64,000 nucleotides of DNA from JAUWKC01 sp035529895 (GCA_035529895.1 DATKVV010000096.1:53683-117682); one strand, 5' to 3'. Positions 22,476 to 31,884 are shown, counted from the first letter of the stretch. Notes: generated by a model not told the origin, from the letters alone. Made by a program: numbers and translations.

Positions 22476-23615
22476 ATGGTTGGGGTAATCAGCAGGCCGA
22501 ATACTCATCAAAAGCTGCAGATGCTCAGCGCCGATGCGCAGTACGACCTTGCGTGCGCATGCACCTGCAACAGAGACCAAACACGAAGGCGAGGCGGCGA
22601 CGGCAAATGGATATATCCGGTAACTCTGCCGAACGGCGGCAAAAGCGTACTGTTTAAGACGCTGATTTCGAACGTTTGCACCAACGACTGCAAATACTGT
22701 CCCCTGAGAGAGCAGCAGGATATCCCGAGGTGCAGCCTCCGGCCGGAAGAGACCGCAAGGATATTTCTCGATTATTATAACCGGCGACAAGTATTTGGCC
22801 TGTTCCTCAGTTCGGGCGTCTTAGGCTCACCCGACGTCACGATGAACAGACTCAATGCGGCCGCAAGAATCCTGCGAGAAAAACACCGGTTCAGAGGATA
22901 CATCCATTTGAAAATCATTCCCGGCGCAAGCGATGCTGCTATAGAAGAGGCTGTCTCATTGGCCAGTACCGTCTCGCTCAATATCGAGACGCCGGGGGCT
23001 AACAACCTCGCGAAGCTCTCGCGAAAGAAAAGATACATCGAAGATATCATTGAGCCAATCAAGCTCATAAGTCGGCTGACTGCGGCAGGCTCGAAGTATG
23101 AAAGAGTCAGGCAGACAACGCAGTTTATTGTCGGGGCGGCCGGAGAATCGGATGCGGAAATCGTAAAGTACACATTCGGCCTGTACGACCGGCTGAAAAT
23201 GCACCGCGTGTACTTCAGCGCCTATCAACAGGGATTGGGAGATGAGGCCATAGCGGGCGAGAAAGTACGACCTCAAGGGCCGACGGACATATTCATGCGA
23301 GAGCACCGGCTCTACCAGGTGGACTTTCTGCTTCGAAAATACCGCTTTGCCGAATCGGATATTGTCTTTGACCGGAACGGCAATCTTTCCTTATCCACAG
23401 ACCCAAAAGAGGCCTGGGCCAACAGGCATCCTGAAAGATTTCCGGTTAATGTGAATCGGGCGTCCAGGTTTGAGCTTCTGCGTGTGCCGGGGCTTGGGCC
23501 GGTTACGGTAAGGCGCATTCTGCAGCAGCGAGAACAGGCCCGGATAAGAAGCATCGAAGATATTGGCAAGGTCGGCCACAGGCTCGAAAAGGCCGGTAAA
23601 TACCTGGTCTTTTAG
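22476..23615 (+). CDS. Radical SAM protein of the putative DNA modification/repair family, with helix-hairpin-helix end
   Basis: 379 residues. The iron-sulfur/SAM motif CTNDCKYC (CX3CX2C) stands near residue 69, after CACTCN in the N-terminus. The central barrel has LFLSSGVLGSPDVT and SLNIETPG. The last 60 residues (NRASRFELLRVPGLGPVTVRRIL) are a helix-hairpin-helix of the non-specific DNA-binding type. This architecture matches the radical SAM family usually encoded beside a uracil-DNA-glycosylase-like partner (TIGR03915/TIGR03916 pair, from memory). The partner is not adjacent here: the next gene is ftsK. The substrate is unknown, but DNA contact is likely from the HhH. A hairpin terminator follows. 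Confidence 0.82.
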   Translation: MVGVISRPNTHQKLQMLSADAQYDLACACTCNRDQTRRRGGDGKWIYPVTLPNGGKSVLFKTLISNVCTNDCKYCPLREQQDIPRCSLRPEETARIFLDYYNRRQVFGLFLSSGVLGSPDVTMNRLNAAARILREKHRFRGYIHLKIIPGASDAAIEEAVSLASTVSLNIETPGANNLAKLSRKKRYIEDIIEPIKLISRLTAAGSKYERVRQTTQFIVGAAGESDAEIVKYTFGLYDRLKMHRVYFSAYQQGLGDEAIAGEKVRPQGPTDIFMREHRLYQVDFLLRKYRFAESDIVFDRNGNLSLSTDPKEAWANRHPERFPVNVNRASRFELLRVPGLGPVTVRRILQQREQARIRSIEDIGKVGHRLEKAGKYLVF

Positions 23616-23697
23616 CACAAGTAATTATGCAGAAAAGCAAGAAGCGTTGCCGATATATTATTTGGTTATCAGTATTAATTTTAAGGATTCGGGGCAC

Positions 23698-23730
23698 GGC
23701 GTGGGGGAAGACTCCCACGCCATAGCTTTT
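23698..23730 (+). terminator. Intrinsic terminator after the radical SAM gene
   Basis: GGCGTGGG at 23698-23705 pairs perfectly with CCCACGCC at 23714-23721 over an eight-base loop. A CTTTT follows after a short gap, at 23726-23730. Confidence 0.6.
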
Positions 23731-23835
23731 AGAAATGGCTTCTTATCGGACTGAAAACGGACAACAATGTGAACGCTCAGCAATGCCGTAACGGGCAATA
23801 ATACTACGACGAAAAAAAGGGGAATTTCCAGCCAG

Positions 23836-26259
23836 GTGAAAGAGAGAAAACCAAAAAGTCGGGCGCTTGAATGTCTTGCAATTGCCGCACTTCTGCTGCT
23901 GTTGTGCAGTTGTTTGAGTTTCGATATCGGGGACTGGCCGAGCAAGTTTGTATATCCTTACAACGAGCCCTCGGCTAATCTGTGCGGTACCATAGGGGCC
24001 TTTTGCGCATACTATCTGCTGTACTACGTTGGGCCCGGCATATTCGTCGTACTTGCTTCTGCAATCTGTTTTCTGGCTGTCAAGCTGGCCGGCCGGCCCG
24101 CAGGTCAGCTTTTCCTGCGAGCAGTCGGACTAGTGCTGCTGACGGTAGCGGCTTCGAGCAGCTTTTACAGCCTGTGGCCCTATAAGCTCTTCAATTTTCC
24201 AATGGGTTCCGGCGGGGTGCTTGGCGTCGCGGCGGTACATTTCCTGCGGGGTCATTTTGCGCTGCTCGGCACCGTGATACTCATTGCGGCCATCTGGGCC
24301 GTCGGGACTATCCTGTTGGCGGACAGCCTTTTCCTGGCGCTGTTTGGCTGTCTTGGTTTTGCCCTCAGAAAAACAGTGGGTGTGGCCGTGCCGGCCTGGT
24401 CGGCGGCCAAACAGCATTCGGAAGTCCTGGCCGAGATATGGCAAAAGCTAAGCGCCAGACAAAAACAATCACCTCCCGCCCAAGGGGGCCTTCTCCATTT
24501 GGATAAGGATATGACCCTTGAACAGAGGGTCGGCAGCGCCCAGGCCTCCGCCCAATTACAACAGTCAAAACAGCTCAAAACAATATCGCCGCAAGTGCGA
24601 AAGACAGGCCAATCTTATGTGCCGACCAGCTACGAGGATTACACCCTGCCGCCTCTGGAGTTGTTGGCTGAGCCTGAATACAGTTTTGCCGCGGTGCAGG
24701 AGAAGGTTATTAAGGCAAAGGCGACGGCGCTGGAAAAGCTCCTCGGCGAGTTCAATATTAATGCCCGTGTGGTCGCAGCCGATACCGGGCCTGTGGTGAC
24801 AATGTTTGAGCTTGAACTGGCGGCAGGGGTGAAGGTCAGCCAGATAAGCACGCTCGCAAACGATATGGCCCGCGCGCTGGGCGTCGGCGCGGTTCGGGTC
24901 GTCGCGCCCTTGCCGGGCAAGCACACAATAGGCATAGAGGTGCCCAACAGCGAAAAAGAAAAGGTCCGTATGAAGGACATAATCCGGCTGGCCGGCACCA
25001 GGCCGGCACGCATGCAGGTGCCGCTGTTCCTGGGCAAGGACTCGGCGGGCGAAGCCCTCGTCTCCGACCTGACAGAGATGCCTCATTTGCTCATAGCCGG
25101 CACGACAGGGTCGGGCAAAAGCGTCTGTATCAACAGCATCATCGCGGGCATTCTGCTTACCAAGCGCCCGGACGAGGTTAAGACGATTCTCATCGACCCC
25201 AAGATGGTCGAAATGACCGCCTTCAATACCATCCCTCATCTTATGTGCCCCATAGTCACCGAGACCCAGCGGGCGGTCCAAATACTCGGATGGGCAACCG
25301 AAAAGATGGATGAGCGCTACGCCCTGCTGGCCGAGGCAAGAGTGAAGAATATCGCCGAATATAACATGCTCGGGCCGGACGGGATAATGGATCGCTTCAA
25401 CCCCACCTGTGAGGACGAGGCGGCCAAAATTCCCAAAAAGCTGCCCTATATCGTGATAGTAATCGACGAGCTTGCGGATTTGATGATGACCGCCGCAAAG
25501 GAAATAGAGACTTACATAGTCCGTCTGGCCCAGAAGAGCCGGGCCGTGGGCATTCATATTGTTCTTGCCACTCAGCGGCCCCAGGCGACCGTCGTTACGG
25601 GTCTGATAAAGTCAAATATGCCGACAAGGATAGGTTTTCGCGTCGCCGCCAGGATGGACAGCCGAATCATACTCGACCAGAATGGCGCCGAGACCCTGCT
25701 CGGTGAAGGGGACATGCTCTTTCTTAAGCCGGGCACCAGCGACCTGATCCGTGCCCAGGGCACTTTCGTCGATGAATCGGAGATAAAGCGGATAGTCAAG
25801 CATCTTAAAGAGGTGGCCGAGCCGCAGTTCCATCCCGAGCTTACACAGCTAAACAGGCTGGACGCCTCCGAGATTGGCAAAGACGAACTGTTCGACAATG
25901 CAGTTCGGATTGTACTGGAGACGCACCGGGGAAGCGTCTCGCTGCTTCAGAGGCGGCTCAACATCGGCTACGCCCGCGCTTCACGGATAATCGAGATGAT
26001 GGCCGGCGTCGGCGTGCTTGGCGAGTATAAAGGCAGTCAGGCCAGAGAAGTCATGATGACGCTCGAGGAATACGAACAGCTTCGAGAGAGTATGGCCGCT
26101 CAAGAGGCCGCCCGTCAGGCCGAGGCCGATGCAAGCGGCCAGGGCGCCCCGCCGGACGACAAATTACAAAGCCAGACCCAGCCGGATGCGCAGGCTCGCC
26201 CCTACCAGGGCTCCGCCGAGGGTGAGTATCACTATGCCGCTGTTGAGGAAGAAGATTAG
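23836..26259 (+). CDS. ftsK: DNA translocase FtsK
   Basis: 807 residues from a GTG. The N-terminus has four hydrophobic segments (for example LECLAIAALLLLLCSCLSF and LLLTVAASSSFYSLW) that anchor it at the division septum. A short linker follows, then the RecA-like motor with Walker A IAGTTGSGKS (near residue 420) and Walker B IVIDELADLMM. The C-terminal winged-helix gamma domain (LLQRRLNIGYARASRIIEMM) reads polar DNA motifs and activates XerCD. It moves chromosome dimers and termini during cell division. The glutamine/aspartate-rich tail after the gamma domain is not conserved. It lacks the long proline linker of enterobacterial FtsK, as in many bacteria. Confidence 0.96.
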   Translation: MKERKPKSRALECLAIAALLLLLCSCLSFDIGDWPSKFVYPYNEPSANLCGTIGAFCAYYLLYYVGPGIFVVLASAICFLAVKLAGRPAGQLFLRAVGLVLLTVAASSSFYSLWPYKLFNFPMGSGGVLGVAAVHFLRGHFALLGTVILIAAIWAVGTILLADSLFLALFGCLGFALRKTVGVAVPAWSAAKQHSEVLAEIWQKLSARQKQSPPAQGGLLHLDKDMTLEQRVGSAQASAQLQQSKQLKTISPQVRKTGQSYVPTSYEDYTLPPLELLAEPEYSFAAVQEKVIKAKATALEKLLGEFNINARVVAADTGPVVTMFELELAAGVKVSQISTLANDMARALGVGAVRVVAPLPGKHTIGIEVPNSEKEKVRMKDIIRLAGTRPARMQVPLFLGKDSAGEALVSDLTEMPHLLIAGTTGSGKSVCINSIIAGILLTKRPDEVKTILIDPKMVEMTAFNTIPHLMCPIVTETQRAVQILGWATEKMDERYALLAEARVKNIAEYNMLGPDGIMDRFNPTCEDEAAKIPKKLPYIVIVIDELADLMMTAAKEIETYIVRLAQKSRAVGIHIVLATQRPQATVVTGLIKSNMPTRIGFRVAARMDSRIILDQNGAETLLGEGDMLFLKPGTSDLIRAQGTFVDESEIKRIVKHLKEVAEPQFHPELTQLNRLDASEIGKDELFDNAVRIVLETHRGSVSLLQRRLNIGYARASRIIEMMAGVGVLGEYKGSQAREVMMTLEEYEQLRESMAAQEAARQAEADASGQGAPPDDKLQSQTQPDAQARPYQGSAEGEYHYAAVEEED

Positions 26260-26769
26260 CAATTCCGTCTTCACCGCCCCAGGTCTGCATATAAGTCCTT
26301 TCACCACGCAGCTTACAGAAAAGGAGGAAAAAGTCGGCTCAAGCCCGCGTTTCCGCCGCAGTGAACAAAATTTGGGTGGCGCCTTGCTAATTTTTCTTTT
26401 TTGTGGCGACACAAAATTCCCAAGCCGATACTGCATTTTGTCGATTCGCTGCTTCCTGCGGGCGTTTAGTCCTGCCATTTTCTGCGATTTTTGTGCACCA
26501 TCAGGTTTTTTTCGAAAAATTTGCTTCTCGATGGTAAAAAGAGGCGGTTTTTGTGAAAAAAGCTGTTGATTCACTCCTGCGAATCGTATAAGGTATTTGC
26601 TTTAGAAATTGCTCTGTCGCACGGGGTAGAAAAAACCGGGGTCAGCAGTAGCACGGCATGGCTGACTCAAGCCTCCGGCAGGGCCAAATCGGGCCGATGC
26701 AAAACGGTCTCCGTGACAAACGAACGATAGATTATTGATTTGAAAAGGGTCAAGAGTCAGTAATTGCAT
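26260..26769. other. Intergenic region before tRNA-Gln
   Basis: About 510 bases with no convincing gene. The frames here are antisense or low-quality. A TTGATT at 26566-26571 and a TATAAG at 26587-26592 (15 bases apart, short for a promoter) could start transcription toward the tRNA. No other pattern was recognised. Confidence 0.3.
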
Positions 26770-26841
26770 TACCCGGTGGTGTAATTGGCAACACATGGGC
26801 TTTTGGTGCCCATTTTCCAGGTTCGAGTCCTGGCCGGGTAG
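26770..26841 (+). tRNA. tRNA-Gln (anticodon TTG)
   Basis: A 72-base cloverleaf. Acceptor stem TACCCGG pairs with CCGGGTA, the anticodon stem TGGGC/GCCCA encloses the loop TTTTGGT with anticodon TTG at 26803-26805, and the T-arm has the usual GTTCGAG loop. The U1-A72 pair is typical of bacterial tRNA-Gln. CCA is not encoded. The glmU reading frame opens directly after it, and glmU probably shares its transcript. Confidence 0.95.
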
Positions 26842-26889
26842 TTGAAAAGTCAAAAAGACAAAACAGAAGTCGAAAAAGTAGAGTTCGAA

Positions 26890-28116
26890 ATGTCGCAAAA
26901 AGTTGCAGTAATACTGGCCGCAGGCGTTAGCAGCCGGATGAATACCAAAATGGCGAAGGTGCTGCACGAAGTCTGCGGCCGGCCTATGCTCGCCTACGTC
27001 CTCGATGCCTGCCGGGCCGTCGGCGTCGCAAAGATGTACGTCATCGTCGGCTACTGTGCCGAGCAGGTCCAGGAACGATTCAGCGAAGCCGGCGATATCG
27101 TCTGGGTGCTGCAAAACGAGCAAAAAGGGACCGCCCACGCCGTTATGTGCTGCAAAGAACACCTCAAGGACTTCGACGGCGAAACATTGGTTCTGTGCGG
27201 GGATGGACCTCTGATTCGGGCTGAAACGTTGAAAACCCTTATGAACAAGCATCAGTCCGAACACTCCGCGGCAACACTGGCAACGGCCATCCTCGACGAC
27301 CCGACCGGCTACGGGCGCATAATCCGGGATGCATACGGCAACATCCAGGGTATTGTCGAACACAGCGACTGCACGAGCGAACAACTCGCCATCACGGAAG
27401 TTAACCCAAGCTACTACCTGTTCAATAATCGGGCCCTTTTTGAGGCCCTCGAAAAAGTCACGCCTGATAACGTCAAGAAAGAGTATTACCTGACGGACGC
27501 ACTGTCGGTTATTATCACGACAGGTCATAAAGTCGTGGCCGTCACGGCCGTCCGCCCCGAAGAGGCTATGGGCGTCAACAGCAGAGGCGAGCTCAGCGTG
27601 GCAAGCAAGATTATGCAGCACAGGATTCAGCAGGAGCTGATGAAGAACGGCGTGACAATAGTCGACCCCGATAACACCTGGATAGACGCCAGGGCGCAAA
27701 TCGGGCTGGACACCGTGATTGAGCCGTTCGTTTACATCCACGGCCGGGTCAAAATCGGCCAGGGCTGCCGCGTGGGGCCGTTCGCCTATCTGAGGAACGG
27801 AACAATCCTGGACGACGACGTCGTGCTGGGCGTTTTTACGGAGGTGAAAAACTCAACGTTGAGCCGGGGTGTTCGTGCACGACACCTCAGCTTTATCGGC
27901 GACGCCTCTGTGGGTGAAAACGTTAATATAGGCGCAGGTACAATAACAGCAAACTTCGACGGCGAAAAAGTCTCTCAGACCAACATAGGCGATAACTGCT
28001 TCATCGGTTCAGGCGCCACATTGATAGCGCCGCTCGAGCTCAAGGATGGCTCGCATATCAAGCCCGGCGCCGTGGTTTCGCGGCAAAACAGGCAAGAGTC
28101 TACGCGAAAGGACTAA
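26890..28116 (+). CDS. glmU: Bifunctional GlmU: UDP-GlcNAc pyrophosphorylase / GlcN-1-P acetyltransferase
   Basis: 408 residues from ATG 26890; the in-frame extension upstream is lysine-rich and abuts the tRNA. The N-terminal nucleotidyltransferase starts VAVILAAGVSSRM and shows AKVLHEVCGRPM and LCGDGPLI. The C-terminal left-handed beta-helix acetyltransferase shows the hexapeptide repeats VGPFAYLRNGTIL, NIGAGTITANFDG and NCFIGSGATLIAPL. It makes UDP-N-acetylglucosamine for peptidoglycan and lipopolysaccharide. It is somewhat shorter than the roughly 456-residue E. coli enzyme. The pyrophosphorylase loop has VSS where GxGTR is usual. First protein gene of a long operon. Confidence 0.93.
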   Translation: MSQKVAVILAAGVSSRMNTKMAKVLHEVCGRPMLAYVLDACRAVGVAKMYVIVGYCAEQVQERFSEAGDIVWVLQNEQKGTAHAVMCCKEHLKDFDGETLVLCGDGPLIRAETLKTLMNKHQSEHSAATLATAILDDPTGYGRIIRDAYGNIQGIVEHSDCTSEQLAITEVNPSYYLFNNRALFEALEKVTPDNVKKEYYLTDALSVIITTGHKVVAVTAVRPEEAMGVNSRGELSVASKIMQHRIQQELMKNGVTIVDPDNTWIDARAQIGLDTVIEPFVYIHGRVKIGQGCRVGPFAYLRNGTILDDDVVLGVFTEVKNSTLSRGVRARHLSFIGDASVGENVNIGAGTITANFDGEKVSQTNIGDNCFIGSGATLIAPLELKDGSHIKPGAVVSRQNRQESTRKD

Positions 28117-28121
28117 AAACG

Positions 28122-29081
28122 ATGTTTCTGAATGAAAATCTTAAGATATTCTCCGGCACCAGCAACGTAGCGCTGGCCGCAGCGATTTGTAAGTATTTGG
28201 GGGTCCCTGTCGGCGGGGCCCAAATCGACAGATTTCCGGACGGGGAGAAGGTCATCAGAGTCGAAGATGACGTTCGCGGCAGAGACTGCTTTGTCGTGCA
28301 GTCCACGTGCGAGCCTGTTGATGAGAATCTTATGGAGTTGCTGATTTATCTGGACTGTCTGCGAAGGGCCAGCGCCCGGCGCATCACCGCGGTTATTCCT
28401 TATTTCGGCTATGCCAGACAGGACAGAAAAGATGAGGGACGGGTCCCCATTACCGCAAAACTGGTGGCGAACCTTATTACTACCGCAGGGGCCGACAGGG
28501 TCTTGGCGATAGACCTGCATGCACACCAATTGCAGGGCTTCTTCGACATACCTGTTGACCACCTCACCGGAGAATTGGTGCTGAGCAAGTATTTTCGAGA
28601 CAGGAAAATCGACAAATTGACGGTGGTCTCGCCCGATGTAGGCAACATCAAAATCGCATCCAGGTATGCAGCGCATTTAGGGGGGGAATTGGCCATTGTG
28701 CACAAGAGACGAACCAGCGGCAGCGAGGTAAGGGCACAGGAGATGATCGGCGATGTCGCAGGCAGAAATGTTCTGATGTGCGACGATATTATTGCTACCG
28801 CCGGGACCGTATGCAGCGCCGCCGGGCTGGTCAAGGAGCGGGGGGCCGAGAAGATATACGTCGGCGCCACGCACGGCGTGCTCGCGGGCGAGGCGCTGGA
28901 GAGACTCAGAGAGGCTCCCATTGATGAAGTAGTAGTCACTGATACTATACCCATGAGCGAGAAGGCCAGGGAGCTTGGCTCCATCAAGGTTTTGACGGTC
29001 TCGGCCATGTTGGGCGAGGCCATAAAAAGAATCCACAGGGACGAATCGGTCAGTAGTTTGTTCATTACTTTTAGCGTATAG
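28122..29081 (+). CDS. prs: Ribose-phosphate pyrophosphokinase (PRPP synthetase)
   Basis: 319 residues, full length for class I. It has the ATP-binding PYFGYARQDRK motif, AIDLHAHQLQGFFDIPVDHL and the PRPP loop DDIIATAGT. It makes PRPP from ribose 5-phosphate and ATP for nucleotide, His and Trp synthesis. It starts six bases after the glmU stop, so glmU and prs are in one operon, a common bacterial pairing. Confidence 0.97.
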   Translation: MFLNENLKIFSGTSNVALAAAICKYLGVPVGGAQIDRFPDGEKVIRVEDDVRGRDCFVVQSTCEPVDENLMELLIYLDCLRRASARRITAVIPYFGYARQDRKDEGRVPITAKLVANLITTAGADRVLAIDLHAHQLQGFFDIPVDHLTGELVLSKYFRDRKIDKLTVVSPDVGNIKIASRYAAHLGGELAIVHKRRTSGSEVRAQEMIGDVAGRNVLMCDDIIATAGTVCSAAGLVKERGAEKIYVGATHGVLAGEALERLREAPIDEVVVTDTIPMSEKARELGSIKVLTVSAMLGEAIKRIHRDESVSSLFITFSV

Positions 29082-29133
29082 AAAAATGCGGGCGCAGGAA
29101 AAACGCCACGTACCTAATTGAAGCGAGAAGAAT

Positions 29134-29793
29134 ATGGAAAAGACGTCGGTACTTAAAGCTGAAAAGCGGGAACAAGTCGGCTCAAAGGCGGCTGCCAGAG
29201 TGCGTAAACAGGGACGGATCCCCGCCATTGTCTACGGACACAAGGAAGAGTCGGTGGCGATTACAATAAATGAACACGACCTTGGCCAGGCGCTGCAACA
29301 CGGGCATCGACTGCTGGATTTGCAGATCGGCAGAAAGCGGGAGAAAATGCTCATTAAGGATATTCAATATGACCATCTTGGAAAGGACGTCATCCACGCG
29401 GATTTGATGAGAGTGGACGTAAGCGAGACTATTAAGGTAACAGTTCCTATCGAGCTCAAAGGCGTGGCCAAGGGCACACACGAAGGCGGCATTGTGCAAG
29501 AGCATGTAGACCACCTGGAGGTCGAGTGCAGAGTAACTGATATTCCGGAGACTATCGTTGTTTCGGTAAAAGACCTGGACATTGATGACGCCCTGCACGC
29601 AGCGGATATCGCGCTGCCCGAGGGTGTCAGGCTGGCAAGCGAGCCGTCATTGCTGGTGGTTACCTGCAGTGTGGTGATCGCCCCCAAGACCACCGAGGAG
29701 GCTGAAGCAGAAGCGCCGGTCGCCCCGGAAGTTATCGGCCAGGCTAAGGAGGCCGAGGAGGAGGAATCTTCAGAAGAAGCTCAAAAAAAATAG
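29134..29793 (+). CDS. rplY: 50S ribosomal protein bL25 (CTC form)
   Basis: 219 residues: the N-terminal 5S-rRNA-binding L25 domain (KQGRIPAIVYGHKEESVAI) plus the beta-rich TL5/CTC C-terminal domain (VECRVTDIPETIVVSV, DIALPEGVRL), then an acidic tail ending EEAQKK. This long form is normal outside enterobacteria. It lies between prs and pth, the standard order in many phyla. Confidence 0.95.
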   Translation: MEKTSVLKAEKREQVGSKAAARVRKQGRIPAIVYGHKEESVAITINEHDLGQALQHGHRLLDLQIGRKREKMLIKDIQYDHLGKDVIHADLMRVDVSETIKVTVPIELKGVAKGTHEGGIVQEHVDHLEVECRVTDIPETIVVSVKDLDIDDALHAADIALPEGVRLASEPSLLVVTCSVVIAPKTTEEAEAEAPVAPEVIGQAKEAEEEESSEEAQKK

Positions 29794-29820
29794 CGGCCCC
29801 TGGTCCTGAAAACAGACGCT

Positions 29821-30384
29821 ATGCATGAAATTAAAATGGTTGTCGGCCTCGGTAATCCGGGCCGCGGATATGTGAACACGCGGCACAATGTGGGTTTCCG
29901 TGTGATAGATTCGCTCGCAGAGGCCTTGAACATAGATGTAAGAAAGAAAAAATTCGGTGCTGTCTTCGGCTCATGCGAGTTTGCAGATAAAAAGTTAATA
30001 TTGCTCAAGCCCTGGCAGTTTATGAACTCCAGTGGTCAGGCTGTTGCAAAGGCTGTGGGTTTTTACCGGCTCGGCCACAGTGATTTGCTTGTGATAACCG
30101 ACGATATGGCCCTCGAGCCGGGTAGAATTCGAATTAGAACAAAAGGGTCTTCCGGCGGCCACAAGGGCCTGGCCGACATTATGGAAAAACTCGCCACGCA
30201 CAGTATAAGCCGGCTGCGAATAGGCATTGGCCGAAGCGACAGGCAAGACGCCGTGGATTTTGTTCTCGATAAGCCAACCGGCACAGAGAAACCTTTGCTG
30301 GATGAGGCGATTGAGAGAGCACGAGATGCGGCGCTTTGCTGGGTTGAATATGGCATCGGAACGACCATGAACAGGTTTAACTGA
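29821..30384 (+). CDS. pth: Peptidyl-tRNA hydrolase
   Basis: 187 residues. The N-terminus VVGLGNPGRGYVNTRHNVGF contains the catalytic His of the NxGF signature, and ITDDMALEPGRIRIRTKGSSGGHKGL holds the catalytic Asp and the GGHKGL motif. It recycles peptidyl-tRNAs dropped from ribosomes. Full length; cotranscribed with rplY 27 bases upstream. Confidence 0.96.
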   Translation: MHEIKMVVGLGNPGRGYVNTRHNVGFRVIDSLAEALNIDVRKKKFGAVFGSCEFADKKLILLKPWQFMNSSGQAVAKAVGFYRLGHSDLLVITDDMALEPGRIRIRTKGSSGGHKGLADIMEKLATHSISRLRIGIGRSDRQDAVDFVLDKPTGTEKPLLDEAIERARDAALCWVEYGIGTTMNRFN

Positions 30385-30427
30385 AGACTTAATCTTATAA
30401 TCGTAAATCGATTGGGAGGTATCTGGT

Positions 30428-31009
30428 TTGAAAACTATTGATAAGAAGCTGTATGAGGCTATGTTCCTCGTTGATTCGGTTGATGCGGCATCAGACTGGG
30501 ACGGCATCCAGACAACCATCAAAAACATATTGAAAAAGGTGGAGGCGGAGGTCGTATCGTTAAGAAAATGGGACGACAGAAGGCTCGCATACGACATCGA
30601 CGGAAAGAGCAAAGGAACATATATCCTCTGCTATTTCAGAACCGACGGCAGGAGGAACCATGAAATCGAAAGAGCCGTTCGGCTCTCGGAGCGCATCATG
30701 CGCGCTCTGATTCTGCGTACAGAGGACAGGGATGAAAAAGATATCGAAAAAGACATGCAAAAAGATACTCCCACGATGCTGGCCGAAAAGGACAGGCAAA
30801 TACCCCCTCAACAAGAGCAGAAGGTTGAACCGGAAAAGTTGGACGCCGCGAAAACCCAGGGTGACGCTTTTGAAGTGACTGATGAACCAGTGGACCATGA
30901 AGAAACGCCAGAGGATGCAGAAACGATTGACGATGAAGAACCCACGGAGGATGAAGAACCGATGGAGGATGAAGAACTGCTCGACGATAAGCAGGAGCAA
31001 TTGGAGTAA
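30428..31009 (+). CDS. rpsF: 30S ribosomal protein bS6 with acidic tail
   Basis: 193 residues. The first 100 are a normal S6 fold (YEAMFLVDS, RKWDDRRLAYDIDGKSKGTYIL, RIMRALILR). The remaining 90 are a highly acidic extension rich in E and D (for example EDEEPMEDEELLDDKQEQ). The start is an unusual TTG, set by the GGGAGG at about 30415-30420; no ATG or GTG fits the S6 N-terminus. It binds 16S rRNA together with bS18, which is encoded two genes downstream. The acidic tail is longer than in E. coli. Confidence 0.93.
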   Translation: MKTIDKKLYEAMFLVDSVDAASDWDGIQTTIKNILKKVEAEVVSLRKWDDRRLAYDIDGKSKGTYILCYFRTDGRRNHEIERAVRLSERIMRALILRTEDRDEKDIEKDMQKDTPTMLAEKDRQIPPQQEQKVEPEKLDAAKTQGDAFEVTDEPVDHEETPEDAETIDDEEPTEDEEPMEDEELLDDKQEQLE

Positions 31010-31112
31010 TCATAACCAGCCGGAAGCCCGGACTGTCTTGGAAAGTGGTGAATTCGCCGGGCGTGGACTCAGGTAGAATAATGTAAAGTGGAATCGAACA
31101 GGAGAAGCTAAT

Positions 31113-31556
31113 ATGGCCGGGTTCAACAAAGTCTTACTGATGGGTAATCTGACCCGAGACCCGCAACTGTCGTATACGCCGAACCAGACGGCAGTGGTGG
31201 ATTTCGGCATTGCGGTCAACCGCAAATGGACTGGTCAGGACGGCAATCAGCGGGAAGAAACTTGTTTTGTGGACTGCCGCGCATTCGGCAGACAGGCCGA
31301 GAACATCAATAAGTACCTCAGCAAGGGAAGACCCGTCTTTGTCGAAGGCAGGCTCAGTTTCGATAGCTGGACGGCTCAGGATGGTACCAAGCGCAGCAAA
31401 CACAGGGTTACGGTGGAGACCTTTCAGTTTCTTCCGGGCGGCCCTGGAGGGGCCGCCGCACAGCCCGGACAGGAGTTGGATAAAACAGGTTCTCAACGGC
31501 AAGAGCCAGCCTGGGAACCAGAGCAGCAGACAAGTAAAGATGATATACCGTTTTAG
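31113..31556 (+). CDS. ssb: Single-stranded DNA-binding protein
   Basis: 147 residues, with a CAGGAGAA ribosome-binding site. The OB fold reads NKVLLMGNLTRDPQLSYTPN and SKGRPVFVEGRLSFDSW. The disordered glutamine/glycine-rich linker ends in DDIPF, the tip that recruits repair and replication partners. Its place between rpsF and rpsR is the classical bacterial arrangement. Confidence 0.97.
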   Translation: MAGFNKVLLMGNLTRDPQLSYTPNQTAVVDFGIAVNRKWTGQDGNQREETCFVDCRAFGRQAENINKYLSKGRPVFVEGRLSFDSWTAQDGTKRSKHRVTVETFQFLPGGPGGAAAQPGQELDKTGSQRQEPAWEPEQQTSKDDIPF

Positions 31557-31608
31557 CCGCGGCTCGCGGCCGGCCCGCGAGCTGCGAAATAAAATTGTGA
31601 GGTAAAAG

Positions 31609-31884
31609 ATGAGATTCACAAGAAGAACAGAAAACGACAGAACTACGCCGGGCCGACGCGATGCCAGGCCCACTGCGATTCGTGAACAGACACAATGCCG
31701 CTTCTGCAGAAGGGGCATAAAGTACGTTGACTACAAAGACATCGATACTCTGGCAAAGCTGCTGACCAACCGCGGCAAGATATACTCGCGCAAGCGCAGC
31801 GGCAACTGCGCCGCTTGCCAGCGGAAAGTCAAAAAGGCAATCAAACGCGCAAGGCTTATGGCGCTGCTGCCGTTTACCACCTGA
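31609..31884 (+). CDS. rpsR: 30S ribosomal protein bS18
   Basis: 91 residues with the S18 core CRFCRRGIKYVDYKDIDTL and AKLLTNRGKIYSRKRSG, ending in AIKRARLMALLPFT. Basic N-terminal extension. It pairs with bS6 on the platform of the small subunit. Part of the rpsF-ssb-rpsR-rplI operon. Confidence 0.96.
   Translation: MRFTRRTENDRTTPGRRDARPTAIREQTQCRFCRRGIKYVDYKDIDTLAKLLTNRGKIYSRKRSGNCAACQRKVKKAIKRARLMALLPFTT

Noticed and set aside
24565..25557. 330-residue minus-strand frame over ftsK
   Set aside because: Antisense to the FtsK motor domain. Composition rich in H, R and C as for shadow frames.
26602..27741. 379-residue minus-strand frame over tRNA-Gln and glmU
   Set aside because: Antisense to a certain gene and the tRNA. 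No family features.
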